A stretch of DNA of 64,000 nucleotides from Arbacia lixula (GCA_963669155.1 OZ022576.1:6487667-6551666), one strand, 5' to 3'; counted from the first letter of the stretch, positions 22,801-39,200 are shown. A program made the numbers and translations. The notes: generated from the letters alone by a model not told the origin.

Positions 22801-25589
22801 AAAGAGTTAACCATTTCTCACCATGACGAATGTAAAAATATCCGTTCACGTGCATACGTGTATTGGGTTTTTGGAGCGACTCGCTATTAAAGGCTTTGAA
22901 GTAATACTTGAACCATTGTCCACGAGTACTAGCCGAGACACGCTAAGTATGCTTGACTGCGTGAAGTGTTGTTGGATTCAACAAATCTCGAGGCGTCGTG
23001 ACCCGCTAATGGTTCGAGTCTTGAAGTATGAAGTTCGTTATTCATACCAGCCATGTCGATTCATTTGGGCTTAATGTCCAACAGCAAAGTGATTCGAAAG
23101 GGGAGCAGATTGGCGCAAGTTAAGGACACGATGATGACGAAGAAATTTGATTAGAAGCAGAAGACTAACGAATATAATGATTTAGAATGGGAGGAAGAAG
23201 AAATAGAAGGAGAAGAAGGAAGAGAAGAAGAGAAAGAAGAAGAAGAAGAAGAAGAAGAAGAAGAAGAAGAAGAAGAAGAACAAAGAAGAAGAAGAAGAAG
23301 AAGAAGAAGAAGAAGAAGAAGAAGAAGAAAAGTAGAAAAAGAAGAAGAACAAAGAAGGAGAAAAGAAGAAGAAAAAGAAGAAGAAGAAGAAGAAGAAGAA
23401 GAAGAAGAAGAAGAAGAAGAAGAAGAAGAAGAAGAAGAAGAAAAAGAAGAAGAAGAAGAAGAAGAAGAAGAATGATTATGTGAAGAACATAAAGCGGAAT
23501 GCTCACCCCCAAAAGGGAAGAGGAGTCCATTGTCTAAGAGGAACAAAACCGAGACTGTGAAAAAAATATCCCCACAAATATAAAAATCCGTTCAACAAAT
23601 TACCATTGGCTTGAGCAGCGATGTTCTTGAGCTCCACGTATCTAGTGTAATCTTCACGGGCTGGTGCCCCGACAGTATCACGCCATGAATCCCATGCCCA
23701 GTACAGCTCGCTGTAATCCCGCGACTCTGCCATGATGCGCGTCAGATCTAGGCAACGTGGATGAAGGAGGAACCACATTTCAGTGATGACACAAATGATA
23801 GTAGTGATGATAACGATGATGATGATATAGTTTGAAATGTATAGACGAACGAATGGGGAAAATAATAAATAATAATAAATAGTTAACATACTATCATTAT
23901 AGTTTCATCAGCATTATCATCATCATCATCATCATTACATATCAACATCATCAACATCATCAGTCATCCTCATTATCTTAACATCTAATCTTTTCTTATC
24001 TAAACATGATCGGCACCATTATAGTCAATTCATCACACATCATTAAAATGATTACCATCATTATAATCATCATCATCATCACACATCAAGAATACAGTAT
24101 GAATGATCACCATCATAATCAGCACAATCATCAAAACATCGAAAACCATCGAAAACATAATTGAAATAACTAGTGCTACTCTACCATGTCTACCTCTGCA
24201 TGCATTTGCATTCCTACACGCAGAATCTTGTGCAAGGGAGCAGGGGAGGGGGTGGGGGGGGGGTTGGACCCGCCTCCTCTTTTCCATCCATTAGTCCCAG
24301 TTAGCATGTACATGTTCAGTGTTTAATGTTCAGTGTTTTATTTTCTGGCACCCTGTCAAAGGGTATTGACGAAAAGCAAATATAACACAGTAGGGCCTAC
24401 ATACATAAATACATACACATTTATACGAAACATATACCACAGCATGGATGTACAATATAAGGAAAATAATAGATAATATGAATAAATAGGAATTACATTC
24501 ATCACAAATTTCAAATCGATTAGAAATATTAACTTTTGAAAAAAAAAAGAAATACATTGAAATGATTACAGTATTATAATCGGTCGTGTCAACTTAATGT
24601 TCATACCTAAACACAACAACAACAAAAGTAATCCCCCCCCCCCCTCCCCTAAGCAAAATAGTATAACTTTTGATAGAAAAGGTCTTGAGAAATATAATTT
24701 GGCAGGAATGTTTTTGTAACGTATTGACTAACTTCCGTGTGAAAATCGCATTAATCCACACAGTCACGCATTACTGAGCACACATTAAAGGCAAAATTGG
24801 CATTTTTCACAAGGGTAATTTTGAGATTCTGTCATCGAAATGTTTAATTAATTCCATTTCTGGTGCATAATTTATGTCCTTCCATTGTTTTTTTTCATCC
24901 ATCTCTGGATGCACTAATATCTATCCCAACACTTAATCCCTTGTGCTGGTTTAGTGAGCACAATTTAACAAATACCCATTCCTCTTGAGTTTGAAATTTT
25001 TAAAAACCCTTTATTTTTGTGAAATATGAAACTCTAGATATTTTGACAAAGATGTAACATGACCTATTATTTGAACATAAGAAGTCATTTTCGTGTCATA
25101 GTTAAGTGAATACACTTTAAAAATTGTACAAGAGACGCCAAGAGTTAAGAAACAAAAACTGTTAAAACGGCAGTAACAATCACCCTTGTGACTTTTGGAA
25201 AATGACAATTTTGCACTTAATATGTGCTCACTCAAGCATGACTAATTGGATTAATGTGATTTTCACACGGAAGTCAGTCAATAAATTAAGAAACAATCCT
25301 GCCAAATTATTTTGCTCAAAACCTTTTCGATCAAAAGTTATGCTATTAGGGGGGAACTTATTTTTTTGTTGTGTTTATATTAAACCTGAACTAAAATCTG
25401 ATACAGTATTATATAAGAAGTAAAACTGCTATAAAAGTCCGAATAAATTATGTAAATGAGGAGGTGGCCATATAGAAACCCGGCCTGGTGGACCCTATGG
25501 AGATAATGACCTAGGGTAATGCTATCATTGCACGTATTGTTCCGTACACTGAACATAGGTTTGACACATACAGTGTTCTAAACCAGCAT

Positions 25590-25624
<35 letters not shown>

Positions 25625-28600
25625 GGGGGGGGGGGGCAATAAAACAACATGAACCATTGTTATTGACTCAATATGATGCAGTTTGTCCTTGTCCGGTGAT
25701 GAATATCAATGACTCTGTGACAGCATCAGATTTTGTGCCCCATATAGTTAGTCTAGGTCTAGTACACCGTTGTGAATTAAATTTCAACCACCGCTACTGA
25801 TAAGACCATCACCATCACTATTACTCCCCAACACCATCATCACCACACTGTCATCACCAAAGCTACCATCACCACCACAAACACCGTCACCACTACGAGC
25901 ACCGCCATCGCCCACATAATCATATCTAAAGTATATCCACTATCACCACCAGCATCATCACCGCTATGACCACCACCAACAACATCACTGTCACTACCAC
26001 CACCATCACCGCCACAATCATCGTTACTATCACCATGACTACCGCCACCATCTCCACGATGACCATCATCACTAATATCATGATAACCACCGCCACCGAC
26101 ACCACCATTATCACTACTACAATCACTGGCACCACCGCTACCATCACCACCATTATCACTACTACAATCACTGGCACCACCGCCACCATCACCACCATTA
26201 TCACTACTACAATCACTGCCACCACCGCCACCATCACCACCATTATCACTACTACAATCACTGGCACCACCGCTACCATCACCACCATTATCACTACTGC
26301 AATCACTGCCACCACCGCCACCATCACCACCATTATCACTACTACAATCACTGGCACCACCGCCACCATCACCACCATTATCACTACTACAATCATTGCC
26401 ACCACCGCCACCATCACCACCATTATCACTACTATAATCACTGCCACCACCGCCACCATCACCACCATTATCACTACTATAATCACTGCCACCACCACCA
26501 CCACCAACATCGCTACCACCACCACCACAATAAGCACCACTGTTATCATCCTCCTAGGCATTAGTCTTCACCTGGTTCCAGGGAGTAGCAGACGCCGTCC
26601 TTGCAGGGCTTTCCAGTTGAATAACGTGTCTCCATATTAGCTAGAAGATTCGTTAGCTGCAGGAGTAGATTCAGGAAGAAAGAAAGTGGGCAATTACGTC
26701 ATCATTCGATTTTGAGTTTGTAATATATCGTTTACTCAGTCACTTGAATGCTAACGCTCCAATTAGAATAATATTAATAAATAACAATAATTAGAAGGGA
26801 ATTATATAATGATAAATCAATCAATCAGTAGGATTAGAATTAAATTGAAATAAATTACAAAACTAACAAACAAACAAAACAAAAACAAAAGTAAAAACAC
26901 TTTATAGGTCTGTATCATCAGCCCTTTAAAGAGTGGTAACGTAGAAATCGAAAACGGCTAATTGTATTGACATTCGTAATACCACCACATCACATAAAAT
27001 GTACCAGTATACACTGTACTTGCTACTGGCTATGCATGAATATACAGGGGGGAAATGTTTATAAAGTCTACCCCAAACATGTAAAGGGAAACCGAAACAG
27101 TCGTGTTCTTCGACAAGCGACTTTATATATTTGTATATAGACGGTGGAAATTACATTTCAACTACTCTGAAGGGATTCAAGACCAAGTCGTGCAAGTCGA
27201 TTAGTCTATAAAAAAGTTACTTTATAGATAATTGTCTTTGTAGACAAGTTTGTCTGTGTTATCAAAATCGCGTATTACCTCGTCCAAGTCGGCTGGGTCT
27301 TCCATCGCGGCATCACCGACGTAGACGAGTTTGTCGAGTTGTCGTTTGGTATCTTCGGAGAACCCGGTCTGATTAAAAGCCCTTGCCTGCTCCATCATAT
27401 CCTTCTCAAAGGCAGCTACAGCTATGCTTGCTGCCACCTAGAGAATTAACATATATTCAAATCTTAATATACCTTATAATATTCCACGTTTGTAATGTGC
27501 GTAGACGTATACGACATATCGGCTGGCACCATTTATATTAATTTCAATTCTAATGATTAAAGTGTCATGATTGTCTATGTTTAATGTTCAATGTACCCAG
27601 GGCCTCCGGGGAGAACAGTGCTTTGCTTACTGATGGGGATACCCTGGGAAAAGAATACGGAATGAATGAATAACTTAACGAGACAACTAAAATAGATTTG
27701 AGCAATAAATGAAGAAATGATGTAATCGCTTTGTCATTATAAAAGCAGGTGCGTGAGTTCGCCTCTGCATGATTGAGATATGAAGAAAGACGATACAGTC
27801 ACAGGGTTACTGCATGCATTCACGCTAGTATATTGCACAGTATGTAAGTCTTGAAGGCTGGTGTCAATTTGTTTAAGACAGTGTTACATATCCTCCTGAG
27901 CAGCTACGTACATGTATATAGCGACACACGGAATCGTGATATGTTAGAACAGTTTATTATGACATGTAGACGTTTTACATGCAAACAGCTGTCATCTTAA
28001 ATCCCACAAAAATAACAATGACTGCGGGCGGGATGTCACGAGTTTTGAGTTTCAATATTTTTTTCGTTTGAACACAAAAATGACGCGTTTAACTACAAGA
28101 GCAGCAAAGCAAAATAAACATAGCAAACATAACAACTGACAAGAGATATACAGATCCAACTCAAGGAGCAATTATTAATTCATCTGTTTGTTTGTTCGCT
28201 TTTTTTTTCTCTCTCTCTTTTTTTCTTTTCATTCCCTCTATAATAAAAAGGGGGAAGGGGTGGTTGAAGTTGACTTGTGTTGAAGTATTCTGGAAGCGCT
28301 CAGGCCAGGAAAGGAACTCTTACTTTTCTTCAATAAGGGAACCCTAGTTTTTCTTCACAATGTCGTATAATAATTGGCGTTTGCCCTCTCCCCTCACCTC
28401 CCCATCCCAGTTCCTCCCCCTTCGTGTCACTAACTATCACGATCATAATAGTTTCATGTCAAAAGTATGATGTTTTGAAAGATGGCATGATCAAGAGTAA
28501 AGAGGGCAATTATCCCCTGACCTCCTTTGTAATTGCAATAATCGCTCTTACAACTTCGCTCTTCTGCAAACGTGATCACGTATAGTACTAGTATTATTCA

Positions 28601-31600
28601 ATAATCCTCCCATCGCAAGCCCTCGTGAACTGAAAATGTAAACATTTCTGCATGTTTTTTTATTAATAAATTATGTTTTCTTATATCTATGCGTATGTAT
28701 ATATAAATATGGAACATGTACATTACTCAGCAATTCATCCATATCATGCCCTCGTGATTGGAGAATATAAACATTTCTGCAATTGTTCTGCTAATAACTT
28801 TTATTTATATCTATGCGTGTGGTATATATTTATAGAAATATATACATATGATATAAGCCCATATCATATTGACAAAGCCTGTGTCCACAGAGCTTAGAGT
28901 AGTACGTCGAAACACTCTTCATCTATTTACATTGGGGGAGCAAGATCAAGCAGTAACTGATAATGAATATTTGTTCGAGCCTAACTAAATCACATGATGA
29001 TGATCTCGTGTAAATATTAGATAGTGAAAAGTAGGCCTAATACTGATATTGTTATTTGATATGAAATCGTACTTTAGTCTCTCTTACCTGCGATGTACAA
29101 TACAATATGAGGCAGTATAGAGACCATTTCTACTAGTCCTTTATACAGTGCGCCTTTCTCATATGTTTAACTGAAGTCTTCTGGTTTCTTCTATCATCAT
29201 GATCATGTCTACGTTTAAAATGTTGGCCAATCATTCACGTTTTATGTAGTGGAGACGTAAGGGGGAGTTTCTTCTAACTGGCTGTTATTTAGTTCCGCTT
29301 TTTCATCTGTTATATCAATTCATAACCGTTGGGTGCAACTGCCTCATGACAAGAACTAAAGGGTAGCCAAGACAGGATGATGCAATATTTATTTGATTCA
29401 TTCAGATCCTCTATCACATCATGCCGTTTGACGACGTTCTTCATGCACCTTTCCCATAACAATAACAAGAATAGAGGTCTAAAATTAACCCTTGGATGCA
29501 GTATCACACTGCAATAATCATTAGGCGCATTCTCATTGCACTTAAGAAATCGCGAAGTTAGAAAAATCGAGAAGTTAGGGTGAAAGTTGCCTAGCAACCG
29601 TGCCAACAGCCGTCCGAAACTTCGCATGAAACTTCGCAAGTCAGAGTGCGATTTTTCTAACTTCGCGTTACTTCGCGTAACTTCGCGTAACTTCGCGATT
29701 TGTTGGTGTAATGTGAACACGATTGTAAAATTTTGAGATTTTTAACTTCGCGATTTTTTGTAATGAGAATAGCCCTATTGACTGAAACTGAAATGAGACA
29801 ATAGCCATTCAGTGCATTAATTCAGTATGATTCAGTACTCATTGAGTTCACCTGGTTATTCAAAAGACGCGAGCCGTTGATTGCAGTATCTCATTTTGAG
29901 ACAATAATCAATGACAGAAACTGACAATGAGACAAGCATCTTCTGTCATGTCTGTACAGCGTTTCGTTGTGAGAAAATAATCGTTGGGCAACTAAGGTGT
30001 ATTAGTGTGTTCGTGATATTCCAAATCTTGGGAACACGATCGAACATAGCAAAAATATACTGAAAAAAAACTTGATCTCCGGTCGTGAAAATGTTTTTGT
30101 TCATATTGCATGTCTTTACGATGTCGACGAAATAACCACCACTACCACCTTCACCAAACAGCAATTGTTGCTGATACAAAAATGCTCTCCGATGCAAAAT
30201 TACACGTGAAACAATGTAGTGAGTTTATGTTATAGGCCTCACTGCAAATGGACTTTACAGAAGTGCAGGTAACCTGAAGGTATCCATACTTCGGAGATTA
30301 TCGACCGGCTCATAAATAATGCAGCCTATGCAAAACAGAATATGCAATCCGTTATTTCACGGTAGATTTACCCTCACATTTTCTTCAGGTACACAACTGG
30401 GAAGGAAGTTGGGAAATATTGTGCTTGAATAATTGATGTACCTCGACCAATCCACCCAAAGGTGAAGAATGTGTGGTGCAATGTGTATGTTGTATGGGAG
30501 TGTGGATTGGCGATGGTTCAATGTGTTATCTCATGATTGCACTACAAAAAGTCGGTATTCAAAATTCAAGATTCGACATACTTTATTGTCATATTAACAT
30601 TTTATCAGTGCAAATTTTGTCAGTGCAAACAACCTGCAAATAACCAATAAATATATAATTACAGATATGTGCAGGGTGTAACTTATCAGCATAACACTAA
30701 CAACTAGCAAGGTTCAATAACAGGAATAAAATATACATGAGTATTGTATGGAAAAAGAATAAATTGAATACATCACACATTTCTATAAAAAATATAAAAA
30801 AAGAGCTGAACACATGGTAAAAAAATGATGAAATTTGTGCATCATGTGTACACATATTGGAGTTTCCACTTAAAAAATCCCCTGGCAGAGTAGCCTGAAT
30901 TTGACCTTACCCATGAAATATTACTATGATAGTTTAATAACTGTTTTCCTGCCCGATGTTTCAATTTGGCATTGTTGTAGTTTTCATGAAACTTCTCGAA
31001 AAAAAAAGTCAAAGAACACATAAAATGCAGTCTTTCATGATATTTATCATTTATACTTTGTGTGATTGAATGCTCACACAGTATGAAGCAGGCACCTCAA
31101 ACACAGTCTTTTACAAAAAATACGAGTTTCCATTGTTACATGTTAACATAACGCATAAATATTTAGCAGTAAAGTACATAATCCTACATGAGGACATTTT
31201 GAGTGATACTTGCAGGCTCTCGCAAAAATCGTCTTGATGATATTAGAAAAAAATGAGGAGGGACAACTACATGTATATATAAAACAGGGAAGCAAAACCA
31301 TGAAGAAGAAGAACAAAATAGGGGGAAAAGCAGAACAAGTGGAATACAGGACAAAAGGTAGTGAATAGTGAAAGTAAATGATGGGGGAGGAGAAGAAGGA
31401 TAAGCAGGAGAACGGCGATAAGGAGAAACACAAGAAGAAGGAAGAGAATAAGAAGGATAAGCAGAGGAAAGGGAAGGAGGAGAGGAGATAAAGGAGGTGG
31501 AGAACTAAACAACAATTCATATGTAAGACGATAGAGCCATTCGCAATCATGTGACAATGTACTCGAGAACATAGGCTTCACTGCGCTGCCAACATGAACC

Positions 31601-32700
31601 GTAATATCAGTTCAACACAAAATAAATCCGCGTAAAATGTGGATGGATGAGAGATGGTAGACACGTCTAAGGGAACATGGGGGTCTTCCGAGAGCATTTG
31701 ACATGATATGGGTGGACGAGAAAGGGCAGACAAAACGAAATGCTAAGGAAGGGGTGACGATTAAGTTATAGAGACTACCGTGGAAATTGGTTGAGAGAAG
31801 AGAGTGGTTTGCAGCGAAAGGGACGGGCTGAAATACAGAATTACGTTGGAGGAAGAAAAGGGAAATGAGATGATGCGAAGAAGATGTGAAGAACGATAAA
31901 ATAAAAAAATATTAGAAGGAATTTGTGCACCTTGAACATGAAAATACTGGGGTTGTACTTTTAGCATCGTCATGAAAAGAGTTCCTTGCAGACTGATGTA
32001 AAAATGAGTGGGAAGCAGGAGATCGGGGTAGTTCTGAACAGAGCTGTTGTTCGACGTTTCAAACAGGTTGATTGCTCGTTGCCAGAATAGTGTTTAGAAG
32101 TTTGGCAGTCGGCGTATGCCTAATCCAATGCAATTGAGAAATACGTCTATAATTACCAATCAACAATAACAATAACGTTTGAGGCCAAATTAAGCATGGT
32201 CACCAAGGGAATAAAGAGCGAGTAAGCAACAGTAGAAAATCGACTTCATATGCAAGAATAGGCAATGATGAGATCAATATTTCCCCTAATGTAATATATC
32301 GTGCAGCTTACAGCGTACCTCTTTCAGAGGTTTGTATAATCGTGCAAATCCAATTTTGCCGAATTAGGAGGCTTTGAGCGCAATTAGAAAAGATCCACGG
32401 ACTGACGGAGTAGCTAAGCAGATGATGGAAGGCCTATTAGAATCCTATCACATGTGGTATATGAAGTATGTTTCTGCTTACACCTGCTTAGACGAGCAGG
32501 TGTGTTTAAAGGATATGTTACCCAAGATATCAAGTATTTGATGTTTGTTTAATGTTGAACATGAACTAGTAAAGTTGAAAATGTTGCGTACTTCAATGAT
32601 ATTGCTTAGATAACTAAATTGCTGATTGCCCACTCATTTCATGCTCCAAAGTGCTAAGCTTTACAGCTTATTAAAAAACTTCTCATCTTAACCCCCCCCC

Positions 32701-32743
<43 letters not shown>

Positions 32744-35342
32744 TCCTCTCCATTGGATATATTCTAGGAAGCGTTTCGTCCTCCTCTCCTCATCCTTGAA
32801 AATGAAACAAAAGACACTCTCGTTTATACATGTATTATTCATAAATCACCGTGAGGCAAGAATTCAATTGTCCCCACCCATTGCTACCTGATGTATTGAG
32901 CCTGACTTGGTGTTCCCCAAACACAATTGATGCGTCCAACGTTGGAATAAACGCCCCTCCCCCCCCCCCTCCCCCGCCCAGTAGCATTTATCAAGAAATT
33001 AATAAAAACAACGTTCCACCCCCCATCCCACACGGAGTAAACCCCACAAACCCAGCTTATTTTCTATATATTATATATTTCCACACAGCTGAACTAATTT
33101 CGCTGACTCGAGTTTTAGGCCGATACATAGTTAACCTCATTGTAAATGTACCTTATCTGTTTCTCTTCAAGTTTAGGTGTTCAGCAAGCGAGGTGCGATT
33201 GGTACTGTTATATTGAGCTATATACGCGTCTTCCCCTCTGTAGCTTAGTGAATGATAAGGAGAGAGTAGTGAACTTGTAGCAATTTCCGTAATTTGCCGT
33301 GGCGAAAAAAAAAACACACGTAGGTGACAAGCTACAGGTTGCGAGCGGCAAACATATATTTTTAATATGGAAACACGTTCCCATTGTTGCTTGTATTACA
33401 GAACAATCCTGTTGGATTCTTTCGCACTAAAATCACTACAGTATAAAGACCATTGCTTTCCCGCGGCTGCGGATCACTAGAAGTGAATGAAGGACGGCGT
33501 CTCAAAGAGCTCCGTGTGAACGCAACTCAAAAATTCTTGCACATAGAATTAGTCCACCTTTTTGTTGCTTAGAATACTTCCAATTATGCATAGCCCCTTT
33601 ACTCCAGCGTATCGGTTATCCCCTCAATTCCTAAAGGAAAATGAAACCCTGGTAGTAACTTTAATTAATGCAACACATATCTGAAAACAGAATCCCCCCC
33701 CCCAAAAAAAAAAAAAAAATGCAATCGCTCGCCCAATGATCTTGCTCTGTTAATCAAACATGTTAATGCACGGTTCACAAGAACGATGAAAATGTCGAAC
33801 GGTACGTCTTTGTGGAGCAATTAAGGATCACATTCTAGTGTTAGCATGTTTTTCAATTGTTCGCAGCTTCGTAACTTACCTTTATAGATATGCCTAATCG
33901 TTTCTCAAATTTTTACTAATCTATTTTTCACATGTACGACTTGTCTGCCTTGACCACAATTCAACTTTTCTTTAATAGTATTTCATTCTCCTTTTAAGAA
34001 TCGCTAACTTGGCTTGATATGAATCTCGACGGGAAATCAGGAAATCACTTTAGTGTGAACGTATTCGTCTGATATTATACGCGACATGATGAGTCCCTGT
34101 ATGAACTTATCATCGCTAATTAGATCCTGTCTAGCGCTGTATGGTGACCCTGCAATCCGGACAACCAGGAATCTGGCGAGGGTATTCGGATTAAAATCAT
34201 ACACGATTGGATTGATATGACGAGTGGTCTAGCGGATTACATACAGTAGTGCAAGCGGACAGATGGGTGCTGATTTTATGTTCCTGTATCCTGGTATAAG
34301 GCCAAGAGGGGGAGCATGAGAAAATACTTTCCACCTTATAATGGAGAGATAACGAGCAAATCTTGCAAAAGCACATTCAATCGAAGCTTATGACTCATTA
34401 TACGATTGATGTGTAGAATCTTGCGTTTCTGGATCAATGACATAGTTATGTAGCGTTGCGGGCTAACACATATAAGCCACGTACTTTCAATGAAAGCGTG
34501 GTTGTCTTGAAGTAGTACCTTTATCTATAGTTTATGATCAAGGAATAGGTTCAATTATATGGGGACACGTGATAATTGGAATCTTCATTCGAGCCCCCTT
34601 TTATCAAAGCTCCAACGGGTTGGACATATCGTAATTTTCGCATACTTGTTTGTCCGTTTGCGTACGCTGTTTGGTTTAAAGGACAGTTCTTGTGACGTGA
34701 TATCGAAAACGGTCAACGCATTCAACAGCCATTGGCTGCGACGATGATGACGCAGGCAGTAATCTCGAGTGCTGAATTTCTTCGGCTGGTGACGGTATTA
34801 TATCTTGCAAGACTATTTTAAGATGGTATAGTATCTGGAAGATCTGTCGTGGTTTGTACTTGGATTAAGATGGTGTGTTATTATGTCAGTGCTAAAAGCT
34901 GTGTTGGCGAGCCCTGTTTCATTATACTGGAATGATTAATGATATCCTCCTGGCATTAAAACTCTTTAATGAAATCTCATGAACAGATCCGATATCAATC
35001 TAAAGATGAGTAGTTGACTGCTGAAAGGGATTTGAAGCGACCCTCTCCTATCTTTCACTCTCTCTCTTTCTCTCTCTCTCTCTGATTCTCTCTCCTTTCT
35101 TTCTCTCCTCCTACCTGAAAAATATACCTTATCATACTAGGCTCATGTGAACTCCGAGAGAAAAGCCTGGAATGCAATTGTGGAAAACTGGACTCAACGT
35201 GCTTAATGTATAGCTTACGCGTGATTGCGAGGATGGCTTATATCTTGTAGCTAATAGGATGACTGGCAGCTCTCCGGACTAATTATCTTTCGAATAATTC
35301 ACGTTCACGACAAAAGTTCTAAACCTTCCCTCCCAAATCGCC

Positions 35343-35409
<67 letters not shown>

Positions 35410-36174
35410 GTCTGTCTGTAAGCTATTATGGTGAAGCATTGAGCATATGTTCCGTAAGGTAAGATGCTGTACCGTAGGGGAAATGGGGTTGTGTGAACGC
35501 GCTTCAGGAGCACGCTCTCTGAGGCGGTAGTTGCCCTCAAATAATCATATCTAATATGGTAGTTTGTCCGCTTCAACAAGGAAAGTGCTTCTTGGAAGAG
35601 TATCATGATTCTGATCTCTCTAGCGGTAGGCCGCAACAACTGTGACAAGCTCAGCATGATGTTAGATCACAAGGTCAAGTACAAAGTCTACCTGCTACAC
35701 GAATCAGCGTTCGAATCATGGGGGAAACACAAGGGGTCGACCCTCCCCCTTTTGAACTATATTCAAGGTAGGCGTTCCTAGGTTAGAACTTTATAACGCG
35801 CAAGGGGTACATGCATGACAAGGCAGCCAAACCTGACACGCGATTTTGCACTGTGTCACTCGACATGTTTGACGAACAATCAACGTATTAGTTAATATGT
35901 ACTTCAGGTATATCGATATTTCTTTTAAATCATCTTTTTATCTACCTATTGATTGATTTAAAGACCTTTATATTTATCCATCTCTTATTCACTGTACCTC
36001 AATCCCCCCCCCCCCCTCTCTCTCTCTCTCTCTCTGTCTCTATCTCTCTGTCTCTCTGTCTCTCTCTCCCTTTCTCTATTTACAATTTATCCAACAACTA
36101 TTGATCCGGTCTCGATATCTGCTCCCCCCCCTCCACCACCGCCCTCCCCCCCCCCCCCACACCCCTCATCATCC

Positions 36175-36217
<43 letters not shown>

Positions 36218-39200
36218 TCTTCTCTCTTTCTCTGCCCCTTTCTCCCCCATTACTCTCACCGCCCTCTCGTCATGATACATGGGAAAATAGATCAATTTTA
36301 TTTGAAGTACTTGTAGTTCGTCCTCGTTTATCATATTCTCCCCTTCAAAAGAGATTTAAGATGTAAACTAAATGTTATGTGCACAATTGACACACTTCAA
36401 AATCGTCTTAATCTAATTATGTTATAACATGCATCATATAGAAAATGATTCATGGAAACTAAAAAATGCTCTCCTTGATACAAGACTAGTGTATTCAGCG
36501 CTTCACCATGGCTAGCCTGATATCAACACTCTTTGGGTATTCTTTTGCAAAAGTGGCTCATTTATCATACGCAGTAGATTAGTTACCCATCGTGTAGAGT
36601 AAAATACATATTCAAAGTACTTGTAGATAATTTCATAGCACTTGAAAGGTGGGTTCATCAACGATCTATTTATCACATTTATGAGTCATTTGACAATTTT
36701 TATTTTCATATTCAGAGGTAGGCCTATTTGTATATTAAATATGATTAAATGCTAGATACATAGAGTGCACCCGTGGTACTATCAGTAAAAAAAAATATAC
36801 GTTTATAAATATTTAGGTTAGTTATAGTAATCTTTTATTTCAAAGAGGATGTCACTAACTGGGTTTATCATCATTCACCAATGCGTGTCTTTTGAAAAGA
36901 TGGTAGCTACTGATTCATGTCAAAATGAATGCACAATTGTATGAAATAACACGGTTTCCCCTAAAACACAAGCTACACGTTTTTCACTGTTCAAACAAGA
37001 CCTAAAGCTGGCTACGGCAAGGATGTCATGTTTATGACTACTGACAAGAGTAGGAGAGAAAAGCGTGGGGGGAAATGATTCACCCCTCTCTTCCTGTTTG
37101 TTGCTGAAACCCCTCAAACCTATTTGATCCTTAATCCCACCTCTCCATTCTTATTTTTGAATACGAAATGCAGCCTACACCCACCCGTATCATCCCGCGT
37201 TCAGCTCCCTGGCTTATCTTCAGGTGTTGAGGTGTTGAGGTATTAATCGAAGTTGTCTTTTCTACTTTACAATTCCGTGGTGCGTATACCACTTTATCTA
37301 ATAGGCTTGCAAATGGGATACACTGTTAGAATAAAATGTGTAAAAATGGCCCGAGTTCAGGTAATGCCGATTTTAAGTCCTTACAGATCCATGTATTAAA
37401 CGCGTGGGTAATATTACGTGGTAACCTGGTTTATCCACGAATACTCGCTTCATATATCCTTGGTTTATCACTGCAGTCGTGTTTTGGCCTGGATCCTCGT
37501 GACTCTCCGTAAAGTGCGATGTACTAGCATCTTCATGGATTAGATAACGCCTAAATAACAAGATTTATTTTGCATTTATAAAATCATGACAGTATTATAC
37601 CAATTATCACCTACATTATAGGTTATTAGCCTTAGTACGAGACTGCGTAAATTGTTCTCACCTCAATTAAATCTAGGTCACACGCCCCATTCAAGTCATA
37701 CAGGCAAGACTGATATGACAGCGATGTGTGGATTTCGATAAGTACAGATTTAGGCTTGATGCAACGTTTCTAAGCTCGGGAACGCTTTACAAAGTTTATG
37801 GAGTTTGTCCACACTTTTTGTGATTTCAGTGGTGCCCAAAAAAAAGAGAGAAAGAGAGAGAAAAGTCAACAACCTCGATCCGAGGCTATCTGCATTGGAC
37901 GGATTATCACATCATTAGAGCCTACTTGCATGTGGATTTCTCCATCTCACAGCCTAAGCCACACCTACAACCGACAGAAATCAACGGGACATGATAGGCC
38001 TACACGGATTATTTGATTTACTGAGTCGCAAGTCTCATAGAATGTATGATCTCCACGTGTTTACCATCAACCGATTACTAGTATTTCACCTGCAATATAT
38101 CCAAACGAAAACAAGCCAAAGAAATTAAGCTGAAAGGCACTTTCAACTCAAATGATAAATGGGTATGGCACGGTACGGAATACTGGGTAAGCTTTTTAAC
38201 ACCATTCCACATTATATCAACGAAGTGGCAAAACGAAAGATATCTATACCCCGCGCTTCTCCGTCATGAATATACGTCCGATTAGCAATTATTAGGACTT
38301 AATGGGTAAGTTATCTACTTTCTATGGCATACAAATATCGTAATTGTTGCGGATATTACTCATGATTGGCAGAAGAAACTTTGGCTCAACATGTTACCTA
38401 CATCGACATGTTGGTGACAATTATATATCAAAATATTACATTGTAGACGTTGTTGGCACGAAGGGCTGGGGACATTACTCATAATTCACAGAAAGATTGT
38501 TCGAAAGGTTACATATATGGTTGATAATATTGAATCAAAACATCACATTGTATACATCATTTGCCTGCTTGGCGCCAATTATGTGAATCATGTCTTTTTC
38601 TTTTTGTTTTACATTAGCAAAGTTATTATGTGAATGAGGAGTAGGTAGATATAGGCCCACGCGTGGCATCGTCGATTTAAGGTAAGTCTCTTTGGATTTA
38701 TACTCAAGCTATGAACACGAAATACAAATGTCATCTAGCTTTGACTTGTCACACTCATCCTTACGTTCACACACAAAACCGATAATTGAATCATATAAAT
38801 AGATATGTGCTTATTTCTATATATACCGCACATACTCATAGTTACTCAAAATTTCGTTTATATATTTTTCGTTTCTATACCGTATATATATATATATATA
38901 TATATATATTGATTTCAAGCGTGTACATTACGTTACATTCCGAATACACGCAGAAGAACAAGATTAATAATGGATGTAATGTCACGAAACCCGCTTCTAA
39001 AAAAAATTGCATTTCTTGACTTTATGATGTTCAAATTTCAGCTTGACTCGAGTTGACACTTTTTAGAAATAATTCTATTTTGTTTAAGTGTCAAACGTTT
39101 CCTTTGGTACCAAGCACAAATGTGTGTGTACGTGTGTTGCTAGATGGAAGTGCAAAGTAGTAATTAACCTGACATAAGTGTGTACCTACATAGTAACAAC

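Noticed and set aside
25966..26640. Thr-rich (+) and Val-rich (-) ORFs over 200 aa
   Set aside because: Produced by a 45-bp minisatellite whose unit is a multiple of three; open in several frames.
37373..37561. 62-aa minus-strand ORF in intron 1 as a nested gene or alternative exon
   Set aside because: No recognised domain and no ACE similarity; it is within the length expected by chance.
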